The notes under the pieces were generated by a model. That model saw only the letters and a list, made by a program, of their open reading frames with translations. It was not told where the DNA came from and did not search any database. Shown here piece by piece: positions 1-7,975 of a stretch of 33,082 nucleotides of DNA. Source of the DNA: an uncultured Spirochaetales bacterium. Lineage in GTDB: Bacteria; Spirochaetota; Spirochaetia; DTKZ01. A program made the position numbers and the translations under genes. Where the stretch lies: positions 1 through 33,082 of the forward strand of contig CALKLC010000008.1 of assembly GCA_937991975.1 (NCBI GenBank), given 5' to 3'. The stretch's first letter is position 1; each line of letters starts with the position of its first letter.

Positions 1-1
1 A

Positions 2-124
2 TTCATGGATGAATATGAAAAAGTCATAAATAAGTTTACATACCAATTTATTGAAGAGTATTGCGATTCTACTGGCACAATTCTGTGGTCTAAGTTAGTC
101 AAGATCAATTCAGGAAAAGAATAG
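2..124 (+). CDS. 3' end of a CDS truncated by the window edge, unknown function
   Basis: Open frame FMDEYEKVINKFTYQFIEEYCDSTGTILWSKLVKINSGKE then TAG at 122-124; 5' end is outside the window. Confidence 0.4.
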   Translation, partial: FMDEYEKVINKFTYQFIEEYCDSTGTILWSKLVKINSGKE

Positions 125-152
125 AACGCTTTGCCTAATGAAAATTTCCCCT

Positions 153-182
153 TTGACAGAATACCCCAATCGGGTTTACACT
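153..182 (+). promoter_or_regulatory. Candidate sigma70-type promoter for the GntR gene
   Basis: TTGACA (153-158), 18 bp, TACACT (177-182); expected start of transcription only a few nt before ATG 197. Confidence 0.4.
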
Positions 183-196
183 ACTACCATACAAGT

Positions 197-910
197 ATGG
201 CAAGCAAGGAAGTCCTTCAACTACTCCCCAGAGACCGTCCCAAACCGATCCATCGATGGGTCTATGAAGTACTTCGCCTCAACATCATTCAACTCCACAT
301 GAAGCCGGGAAGGCTCTTGAGCGAAACGGAAATGGCAGATTTCCTATCCGTTAGCAGGACTCCGGTTCGGGAAGCCTTCATACGATTGGCCGAGGATGGA
401 CTTCTGGATATTCTTCCCCAGAAGGGTTCAGTAGTCTCATTAATCGATTTAGATCAGGCGCAGGAAGCGCGTTTTGTACGGCTGGCTGTAGAAAGGGAAA
501 TCCTGAAAGAGGCTTGCACCAGGAACCTATCTACTTTTAAGGATATTGAAGAGAACCTGGCCTGGCAGGAGGAATGTGGCGGGAAAGGAGCCTATGATCA
601 ACTGTTACTGGCCGATAACGAGTTCCATCGGATCCTGTACCGTATCTGTCATAAGGAACGAGTATGGGATGCCATCAAAAAACTTGACTACAACTATGAC
701 CGCTTGCGGGTGATGACCCTTCCTATCGTAGGGCAAAGGATCATTGGGGAACACCGAGAGATTCTTCAGCTGGTGAAGGATCGGGAAGTAGATAGGATCG
801 AAACACTACTGCACCGGCACCTGACCTGGGAAATCATAGAACAGGTAGTGTTTGAGTACCCTTCGGAGTATTTCAAGGCCATTCCTGTAAATGGGAGGAT
901 GGCACAATAG
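197..910 (+). CDS. GntR family transcriptional regulator, FCD (FadR-like) subfamily
   Basis: N-terminal wHTH (VYEVLRLNIIQLHMKPGRLLSETEMADFLSVSRTPVREAFIRLAEDGLL) and FCD-like C-terminal domain with metal-ligand type histidines (DNEFHRILY, EHREI). The ORF track starts at TTG 131; ATG 197 is preferred. Confidence 0.88.
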   Translation: MASKEVLQLLPRDRPKPIHRWVYEVLRLNIIQLHMKPGRLLSETEMADFLSVSRTPVREAFIRLAEDGLLDILPQKGSVVSLIDLDQAQEARFVRLAVEREILKEACTRNLSTFKDIEENLAWQEECGGKGAYDQLLLADNEFHRILYRICHKERVWDAIKKLDYNYDRLRVMTLPIVGQRIIGEHREILQLVKDREVDRIETLLHRHLTWEIIEQVVFEYPSEYFKAIPVNGRMAQ

Positions 911-922
911 AAGCATAGGAGG

Positions 923-959
923 AGTATACTATTGGGAATAGGGGGTATACTTCTATAAT
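923..959 (+). promoter_or_regulatory. Promoter of the TRAP-1 operon with two GTATAC operator-like sites
   Basis: TTGGGA (932-937), 16 bp, TATAAT (954-959); AGTATACT at 923-930 and GGTATACTT at 944-952, GTATAC centres 21 bp apart. Confidence 0.6.
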
Positions 960-1057
960 AAGAAGGGGGGTGAGAAAAGAGGGTGACTGAGCAAAACAAC
1001 GTAAAAATGCCGAAGTTTTCGGCATGGGAACAAGAATAGAGTAACGAGGAGGAACAG

Positions 1058-2065
1058 ATGAAAAGATTCGTATTGGTAATCGTAGGCCTGGCTGTCGTGG
1101 CAGGCCTGGTCCTGGGAGGAGGGGCAAAAGAGCAGGGAACAGCAAAACCTGCCCCCAAAAAGCTTACTATCAATATTGCTTCTACCTTTCCCCCGGATTC
1201 ACCCCAGGATAAGGGTTTGAACAAGTTCAAGGAATTGGTAGCCCAGAGATCGGGCGGAAGGATCGAGGTGCTGATCCATCCCTCCAACGCGATGGGAGAC
1301 GAGCGACAGACCTTCGAGATGCTTTCGCAGGGATCGGTAGAGTACGGAGTACTGGGTACGAACGATATTTCGACCTATTTCCCCAAGTACTATATTTCCG
1401 AAGTGCCCTACGTATTTGCCAGCCAGGATGACTTCTGGAAGTTCTGGAATGGTCCTGGCAAGGAACTCTCTGCCATCATCGAGAAAGAAAGAGGAGTGCG
1501 CACGGATGGAGTAATCCTCCGGGGAGCCCGGTATCTGACGGCAAACAGGCCTGTAAAATCTGTGGCGGATGTGAAAGGTTTGAAGATGCGATTGCCGCCG
1601 GTAAAGGCATGGTTCAAAGTGTGGGAAAGCCTCGGTGCTCTTCCTTCCCAGATCGCATTTGGGGAAGTGTACATGGCCCTGAAGACAGGGGTAGTGGAAG
1701 CGCAGGAGAACCCCCCTGAGACGATCCTGAATTACAAGTTCTATGAAGCTCAGAAGTACATGATGAACACAGAGCACATTTACTCCGCTGCACGGGTACT
1801 TTCATCGGCAAAATGGTGGAATACCCTCAGCAAGGATGATCAAGCCCTGCTAACCAAAGCTATGGATGAAGGGGTGGCCTTTGCCAACGGGATCACCAAG
1901 GATGGGGATGCTGTGTTCGTGAAGAAACTGCAGGAACTGGGTATGGAGCTGGTAAAGGTGGACAAAAACGAGTTCAAGAAGGCAGTTCAGCCGGTGATCG
2001 ATCAAATGGCGAAAGAAGAATGGGATCCAACCTTCTATGGGAAGGTTAAAGCAGCCCTGCAGTAA
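1058..2065 (+). CDS. TRAP transporter substrate-binding protein (DctP family)
   Basis: Signal peptide ending GLVLGGGAKEQG, then a DctP fold sequence (LKMRLPPVKAWFKVWESLGALPSQIAFGEVYMALKTGVVEAQENP); RBS AGGAGG upstream. Confidence 0.93.
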   Translation: MKRFVLVIVGLAVVAGLVLGGGAKEQGTAKPAPKKLTINIASTFPPDSPQDKGLNKFKELVAQRSGGRIEVLIHPSNAMGDERQTFEMLSQGSVEYGVLGTNDISTYFPKYYISEVPYVFASQDDFWKFWNGPGKELSAIIEKERGVRTDGVILRGARYLTANRPVKSVADVKGLKMRLPPVKAWFKVWESLGALPSQIAFGEVYMALKTGVVEAQENPPETILNYKFYEAQKYMMNTEHIYSAARVLSSAKWWNTLSKDDQALLTKAMDEGVAFANGITKDGDAVFVKKLQELGMELVKVDKNEFKKAVQPVIDQMAKEEWDPTFYGKVKAALQ

Positions 2066-2112
2066 AGGGAAACCTTTAGTTTTTATTTAAAAAATCCGTT
2101 TGGATGTTAGGA

Positions 2113-2143
2113 TCTGCCGCTTTCCTTAAGGGAAAGCGGCAGA
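2113..2143 (+). terminator. Strong hairpin between dctP and dctQ (attenuating terminator or mRNA stabiliser)
   Basis: TCTGCCGCTTTCC (2113-2125), loop TTAAG, GGAAAGCGGCAGA (2131-2143), followed by CTTTTCTTTC. Confidence 0.75.
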
Positions 2144-2167
2144 CTTTTCTTTCAGGAGGTAAGAGGT

Positions 2168-2620
2168 GTGAAGCGAGTATTGGAAGGTATCAATGGCCTC
2201 GTCTTACTGGCTATGTATGGCATTACTATTCTCACGGTGGTGTTCCGGGTAGTTCTCAGAATCCCCGCATCGTGGTCAGAGGAATTGGCCCAGTACTCTT
2301 TCATCTTTCTGGGTTTCATAGGAGCTGCCGCTGTAATGGAAGATGAAGGTCACATCAGGATAACCGTTTTGGTAGACCGCCTATCATCAAAACTTCAAAG
2401 GGCCCTCCGAATCCTGGGAAGGATCCTGATGCTTCTTTTTCTTATTCCCTTTACCGTCGGAGCGTGGGGGAATGTGAAACTTAACTGGACAGTGGAAATT
2501 CCAACCGTAGCGTGGATGAAGATCGGGTACATGTACCTGGTACTCTTTTTAGCCGGGTTGGCTATGATCTTCTATCTCCTTCGAAACAGTTACCGGGAAC
2601 TCCGGGGAGGTAAAATATGA
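2168..2620 (+). CDS. TRAP transporter small permease (DctQ family)
   Basis: About 150 aa, 4 TM segments, WSEELAQYSFIFLGFIGAAAVMEDEGHIRI; stop overlaps the next start (ATGA). Confidence 0.9.
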   Translation: MKRVLEGINGLVLLAMYGITILTVVFRVVLRIPASWSEELAQYSFIFLGFIGAAAVMEDEGHIRITVLVDRLSSKLQRALRILGRILMLLFLIPFTVGAWGNVKLNWTVEIPTVAWMKIGYMYLVLFLAGLAMIFYLLRNSYRELRGGKI

Positions 2621-3906
2621 TTCTCATGCTTACCCTGGGGCTGGTGGTACTGCTGTTAATGGGGCTTCCTGTTGCGCTGGCAGTGGCCCTTTCAGCGTTC
2701 GGAGCGATCCTGGTGAGTGGATCCATTGTGCCTCTCACCGCATACGCGCAGAAGATGCAATTTGGATTACAGAATTTTATCCTGGTAGCCATCCCCCTGT
2801 TCATCCTGGCGGCAAAATTGATGAATACTGCCGGCATTACCCAGAAGATTTTCCGATTCGCCGATATACTTGTAGGATTTTTGCCCGGTGGTTTGGCCCA
2901 TGCCAATGTGGTAGCTAGCCTGATCTTTGCCGGTATGTCCGGAGCAGCTGTTGTAGACGCCGCGGGGCTCGGACAGATAGAGCTGGCGGCCATGACGAAG
3001 AACGGATATCCACCAAAGTTCAGTGTTGCGGTGACGGCGGCATCTTCAACGATCGGACCTATCTTTCCACCCAGCCTGCCCATGGTAGTGTTCAGCTTTG
3101 TATCGGGGATATCGGTAGGACGGTTGTTCCTTGGAGGTGTGGTCCCCGGATTACTGATGACAGTCACTCTCATGTTGATGGTGGCTGCCTACGCGAAAAA
3201 GTACAACTTCCCCCGTCAACCCTTCCCCACCTGGCAAGTTGCTTTCCAGAGTTTGAAAGATGCATTCCTGCCTCTTTTGACCCCCCTTATTCTTTTGGGC
3301 GGGATCTGGTTGGGGGTGTTTACTCCCACGGAAGCTGCCTCGGTCGCGGTAACCTATGCACTGCTCATTGGTGTGGTGGTGGCGCGGGAGTTGACCCTTC
3401 GGGATGTGGTAAAGGTTTTTCTGGAAACGGCCCGGGAGACAGCCATCATTGCTTTTGTAGTAGCGGCTTCTGCCCTGTACGGATGGGTTCTTATGCGATC
3501 AGGGTTGACAATACGAATAGCCGATGGACTCCTCACTATCAGTCAGAACCCCTTAGTGATCCTGTTGATCATCAACTTTTTTCTACTGGTGGTTGGATGC
3601 TTCCTGGATTCTACCGTAGCTATCCTGATCCTCGGACCGATCCTGATGCCGGTAATTACCAAGGTGGGGATCGATCCCGTTCACTTCGGAGTGGTGATGG
3701 TGCTGAACCTTATGATCGGCCTCCTTACACCCCCGTTTGGCATCGTTCTCTTCGTAATGTCACAAGTTTCGGGGCTCACTTTCGAGGATGTGGTTAAAGC
3801 CACTCTTCCTTTCCTGCTCCCTCTGTTCGTTGTCCTTGTATTGATCGTTTTCTTTCCAGGGTTGGTCACAGCCTTGCCGAATCTGCTAATGGGAGGTGCC
3901 CGGTGA
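2617..3906 (+). CDS. TRAP transporter large permease (DctM family)
   Basis: 429 aa polytopic; AIPLFILAAKLMNTAGI, FAGMSGAAVVDAAGLGQIELAAMTKNGYPPKFSVAVTAASSTIGPIFPPS. Confidence 0.95.
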   Translation: MILMLTLGLVVLLLMGLPVALAVALSAFGAILVSGSIVPLTAYAQKMQFGLQNFILVAIPLFILAAKLMNTAGITQKIFRFADILVGFLPGGLAHANVVASLIFAGMSGAAVVDAAGLGQIELAAMTKNGYPPKFSVAVTAASSTIGPIFPPSLPMVVFSFVSGISVGRLFLGGVVPGLLMTVTLMLMVAAYAKKYNFPRQPFPTWQVAFQSLKDAFLPLLTPLILLGGIWLGVFTPTEAASVAVTYALLIGVVVARELTLRDVVKVFLETARETAIIAFVVAASALYGWVLMRSGLTIRIADGLLTISQNPLVILLIINFFLLVVGCFLDSTVAILILGPILMPVITKVGIDPVHFGVVMVLNLMIGLLTPPFGIVLFVMSQVSGLTFEDVVKATLPFLLPLFVVLVLIVFFPGLVTALPNLLMGGAR

Positions 3907-4970
3907 GTGCGGATACTCCTCTGCCTATGGAGGCGAAGAAAGATCTCATTCGACGGAATTGGTTGTTGGAGCCGGTAGATGAAGTGCCTTTTCTCATCGA
4001 GATTGGGCCGTTCCATGGGGCTTTCAAACGGTATTTCGAAAGCGACGCAGAGGAACTTAACTGGAATGTAGAGTTTCACCGCCAGAGGGAAGAAGTGTAC
4101 GATTACGGATTCCCCAATATCAAGCCCAACTTAGGAATCAACATCGTGGCGTCCGCTTTTGGATGTGCCTACACACCGAACGATGAGGCCGACCCCTGGA
4201 TAACCCCTCTCATTCGAGAAGAGAATGTGGAAGATGTGTATAAACTTTCCATTCCAGATCCTGTGCATACTCCCCTCTACCAGCGGGCATGGGAACGGGT
4301 AGAATACCTGCAGACTCATTCCAACATGCCTCTCCGTCTCGTGAACGTGCCCTCACCTCTTGTTACCGCATCTCTCATCTGGGATTACACCTCCTTCATC
4401 GAAGCTACCATGATCTATCCGAAGGAGGTTCATGTTCTTCTGGAAAAGGTAACAGAGGCTACGATTCTCTACATCCAGGAACAGTTGAAACGGATCCGAA
4501 ACATATATACGATGGGGCACGAGATGTGGCATCTTCCCAGAGATCTGGGTGTCCGGATCAGTGATGATACGGCAGCTCTCCTATCCCCTGATCTGTACCG
4601 GGAGTTCGGAGTTCGGTACAACTCGATGATCTCTCGGGCCTTTGGGGGTATCGTGGTTCATAGTTGCGGGGATGTACAGCATGTAGTAGCACCCATGATG
4701 GAGACCGAGGGACTAAGAGGGTTGGATTTCACCATTCCTCAGACTCCCAACTGGGAGGCCATTCGGGATGCGGCAGCAGGGAAAACTGCCTTATGTCTCA
4801 GGCATTACTACTGGGATCATGGAAAAGACGCAAAGGTGAATCTGGTAGAGTACACAAGACGAATCGTGGACTTTTTCGGAAGAAAAGGGCTATTCATTCA
4901 AACCTCTACGCCTACTGCTACAGAAGCGGTGGAGTTAGGGCAGGCTCTGCACAGATTACTAGGAAAGTGA
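3903..4970 (+). CDS. Uroporphyrinogen decarboxylase/MtaA superfamily protein, divergent metal site
   Basis: Family-like fold; VVHSCGD motif present, but the distal Cys segment seen in the paralogue (GSGCEV) reads QTSTPTA here; GTG start overlaps the dctM stop. Confidence 0.75.
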   Translation: MSADTPLPMEAKKDLIRRNWLLEPVDEVPFLIEIGPFHGAFKRYFESDAEELNWNVEFHRQREEVYDYGFPNIKPNLGINIVASAFGCAYTPNDEADPWITPLIREENVEDVYKLSIPDPVHTPLYQRAWERVEYLQTHSNMPLRLVNVPSPLVTASLIWDYTSFIEATMIYPKEVHVLLEKVTEATILYIQEQLKRIRNIYTMGHEMWHLPRDLGVRISDDTAALLSPDLYREFGVRYNSMISRAFGGIVVHSCGDVQHVVAPMMETEGLRGLDFTIPQTPNWEAIRDAAAGKTALCLRHYYWDHGKDAKVNLVEYTRRIVDFFGRKGLFIQTSTPTATEAVELGQALHRLLGK

Positions 4971-5017
4971 GATTGCCAGGAAACTGGTAAAGAGAATGAT
5001 GCAGTTGGAGGTTGTAG

Positions 5018-5755
5018 GTGGAATCGAAGATAGCGTTAGTGACCGGTGCGCTGGGCGGTATCGGGCGGGCGATTGTGCGGGGACTACTGGAAGATGGGTA
5101 CCGGGCAGTGCTGGTAGACTTGAATCAGAAAGCCCTGGAGGAGTTCGCATCGACTCTCGAAAAGGGGAAAACCCTTCCTCTATCCTGTGATATCACAGAT
5201 CCCAAAGCAGTGGAACAAACGGTTCTAGAGGTGAAGAGGTTGTGGGGGCCGGTGGATGTACTGGTGAACAACGCAGGGATCCTTTCCAACAATAAGGCGG
5301 TTCAGACCACCCCGGAGGAATGGCACAAAGTGATGGCTGTGAACATCGATGGGGCTTTCTACTTTTCCCGGGCTGTGATGGAAGACATGAAGAAGAAGGG
5401 CTGGGGCCGAATTATAAATATCAGCTCCCTCGCTGCCAAGAGTGGGGGTATTACAGCAGGCACAGCCTATACCGTTTCCAAGGGAGCCATGATCAGCCTG
5501 ACCTTCAGTCTGGCGGCAGAGCTCGCACCCTTTGGGGTAACGGTAAATGGGATTGCACCGACCTATGTGAAGACAGCGATGGTAACAGATTTCCTAACCG
5601 AAGAGCAGCAGAAGGCCCTCCAGGAGAAGATCCCTGTGAAACGGTTCTGTGAACCGGAGGAGATCGCGCACACAGTGCGGTTCCTCGTGCATCCCCTTGC
5701 AGGGTTTATCACAGGAGAGATCATCGACCAGAATGGGGGACTGCACTTCGATTAG
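5018..5755 (+). CDS. SDR family oxidoreductase (FabG-like)
   Basis: TGxxxGIG-type motif (VTGALGGIGRAIV), NNAG, YTVSKGA catalytic YxxxK; GTG start with GGAGG RBS. Confidence 0.92.
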   Translation: MESKIALVTGALGGIGRAIVRGLLEDGYRAVLVDLNQKALEEFASTLEKGKTLPLSCDITDPKAVEQTVLEVKRLWGPVDVLVNNAGILSNNKAVQTTPEEWHKVMAVNIDGAFYFSRAVMEDMKKKGWGRIINISSLAAKSGGITAGTAYTVSKGAMISLTFSLAAELAPFGVTVNGIAPTYVKTAMVTDFLTEEQQKALQEKIPVKRFCEPEEIAHTVRFLVHPLAGFITGEIIDQNGGLHFD

Positions 5756-5791
5756 TTGCTTTAAATCAGTAAAATGATACGGAGAGGATCG

Positions 5792-6865
5792 ATGACATCC
5801 CGAGAACGATTTTTAACCGCTGCTAAAAGGGGAGTGCCGGACAAAGTTCCTGCCGCGCCGTACAATGGGAATTTCGGGGCTGCACTGGCCGGCATTCCCC
5901 TATCCCAGTACAACACGAATGGAAAATTGATGGCCCAGGCTCACATCAGAACGTGGGAACTCATTGGACACGATGTGGTGGTGGCGCAGTCGGATAACTA
6001 CTACATTGCCCAGGGATTCGGGTGCGTGATCCATCAGCCGGAAAACCTCACTCCCCACCTCGTCAAACCGGCAGTGGAAAGGTTGGAAGAGATCGATGCC
6101 CTCAAGGTCCCGGACCCGTACAAGGATGGACGGATGCCCGTGTATTTGGAAGCGGTTCACCTATTGAGGGAACATTTCGGGAAGGAGGTGGGTGTCAGAG
6201 GGCCGGGTACCGGACCTTTCAGCCTTGCCAGCTATCTGGCAGGAGGAACGGAAAACTTCCTGATGGAGATCGCTACAGCTGAAATGGATGAGGACAAAGA
6301 GAAGGAAACCCTTCTTTTTCAATTGATGGATCTCTCTTCGGATGCGTTGATTGCCTTCCTCAAAGCCCTCCTGGAAGCGGGTTCCGATGTAGCCCAGGCT
6401 GGGGATTCACTTGCCTCTCTAAGCATGATTTCCCCTGCAATCTATGAAAAGTACGTGTTTCCCTTTGAAAAAAAGGTGTTTTCAGCCATTGACCCGATTG
6501 CCCATGCGAGGGGAGCTGTCACCCTCCTCCATATCTGTGGGGACACCCGGAAGATCCTTCCTTTGATGGCAGAGACAGGAGCAGACATCCTGGAGATCGA
6601 TTCAAAGGTAGACCTGGCTGAAGCAAAGGCTCTAACCAGGGGGAAGGTAGCACTGATGGGGAACCTCGATCCCACAGAGGTCCTTTTCCGGGGAACTCCA
6701 AAAACGGTACGGGATCTTTCCGAAGCCTGCATGCGGGCTGTGGAAGCTCAGAAAGGGGGCTTTATCCTGGGGTCAGGATGTGAGGTGGTGATGCAGAGCC
6801 CCCTGGAGAACCTGAAAGCGATGGTGGAAGCCGCCCATTCCTTTCATATCGAGGAGGTTGTATGA
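5792..6865 (+). CDS. Uroporphyrinogen decarboxylase/MtaA superfamily protein (methyltransferase-like)
   Basis: MTSRERFLTAAKRGVPDKVPAAPYNGNF; Zn-ligand pattern LLHICGD ... GSGCEVVMQSPLENLKAMVEAA as in MtaA/CmuA-type proteins. ATG 5792 has a better RBS than ATG 5774. Confidence 0.82.
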   Translation: MTSRERFLTAAKRGVPDKVPAAPYNGNFGAALAGIPLSQYNTNGKLMAQAHIRTWELIGHDVVVAQSDNYYIAQGFGCVIHQPENLTPHLVKPAVERLEEIDALKVPDPYKDGRMPVYLEAVHLLREHFGKEVGVRGPGTGPFSLASYLAGGTENFLMEIATAEMDEDKEKETLLFQLMDLSSDALIAFLKALLEAGSDVAQAGDSLASLSMISPAIYEKYVFPFEKKVFSAIDPIAHARGAVTLLHICGDTRKILPLMAETGADILEIDSKVDLAEAKALTRGKVALMGNLDPTEVLFRGTPKTVRDLSEACMRAVEAQKGGFILGSGCEVVMQSPLENLKAMVEAAHSFHIEEVV

Positions 6866-7902
6866 ACTTTGGAATCATTGGTACAGGGTTGATTGCCGAT
6901 TTTCACGCTCGGGCGATCAACGAAATCCCCGGCTGTAAGGTGATAGCCTGCATGGATGTGGTGCCTGAACGGGCAGTAGCTTTCGGTGCTAAGTATGGAT
7001 GTGTCGCGTATAGCGAACTTTCGCAGTTCCTCCGTCACCCTGGATTGGAAATTGTAACTGTGTGCACCCCTTCGGGAACCCACATGGAGGCAGCTGTGCA
7101 GGTTGCCCGGGCTGGGAAACATCTTATCGTGGAAAAGCCCATCGAAATCACCCTCGAACGGATTGACGCGATCATCGAAGCCTGCGAAAAGAGTGGAGTG
7201 ACCCTTTCCGGAGTTTTCATGTCCCGATACTACGAAGGGGCAAAACTATTGAAACAGGCAGTGATAGATGGCAGGTTCGGTAAACTCACCTTAGGCAGTG
7301 CGTACATCAAATGGTGGAGGAGTCAGGAGTACTATGACAAGGGTGGATGGAAGGGGACAAAACGGTACGATGGGGGAGGGGCTTTGATGAACCAGGGGAT
7401 CCATGCGGTGGATCTCCTGCAATGGTTCATGGGACCGGTAGATTCAGTGCTTGCCTACTGTGCCACTCTAGGGCACGAAAGGATCGAAGTTGAGGATACT
7501 GCAGTGGCAGCGTTGCGGTTCAAGAACGGAGCTCTGGGGGTAATCGAAGGATCTACTGCAGCGTATCCTGGCTTTCTTAAAAGGATTGAGATCTGTGGGG
7601 TAGGGGGGAGTGTAATCCTGGAGGAAGATTCCTTCAAATGCTGGCAGTTTGCCTCCGAGCTTCCCTCGGATGGATCGATAAGAGAACGTTTTGCTCACAA
7701 AGAAGGCTCCGGGGGGGGTGCGGCAGATCCTTCCGCAATCGGCTACCTTGGCCATAAGTTCCAATTCGAGGACGTGGTAAACTCCATTCGCCAGGGGAAA
7801 CGGCCTTCGGTAGATGGACGGGAAGCACGGAAAGCTGTGGAGATTATCCTTGCGATCTACCGGAGTGCGGAAACGGGGAAGGAAGTGAAACTTCCCCTTT
7901 AG
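6862..7902 (+). CDS. Gfo/Idh/MocA family NAD(P)-dependent oxidoreductase
   Basis: N-terminal GIIGTGLIADFHARAI Rossmann motif, VEKPIEI, GGALMNQGIHAVDLLQWFMGP; ATGA overlap with the upstream gene. Confidence 0.93.
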   Translation: MNFGIIGTGLIADFHARAINEIPGCKVIACMDVVPERAVAFGAKYGCVAYSELSQFLRHPGLEIVTVCTPSGTHMEAAVQVARAGKHLIVEKPIEITLERIDAIIEACEKSGVTLSGVFMSRYYEGAKLLKQAVIDGRFGKLTLGSAYIKWWRSQEYYDKGGWKGTKRYDGGGALMNQGIHAVDLLQWFMGPVDSVLAYCATLGHERIEVEDTAVAALRFKNGALGVIEGSTAAYPGFLKRIEICGVGGSVILEEDSFKCWQFASELPSDGSIRERFAHKEGSGGGAADPSAIGYLGHKFQFEDVVNSIRQGKRPSVDGREARKAVEIILAIYRSAETGKEVKLPL

Positions 7903-7929
7903 GGGCTTTCATAATAGGCAACCCCATCT

Positions 7930-7975
7930 GTAAACTCATTTGAATGTCCAGCGGAAAGTTTGAGTTTACCGCTGG
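7930..7975. other. Two interleaved inverted repeats (pseudoknot topology) between convergent genes
   Basis: GTAAACTCA (7930-7938)/TGAGTTTAC (7961-7969) interleaved with CCAGCG (7948-7953)/CGCTGG (7970-7975). Confidence 0.6.

Noticed and set aside
766-1287. 173-aa minus-strand ORF across the GntR-dctP intergenic region, and many other antisense ORFs in the track
   Set aside because: They overlap confidently assigned genes, have Ser/Pro/Arg-rich composition typical of shadow ORFs and show no recognisable domain
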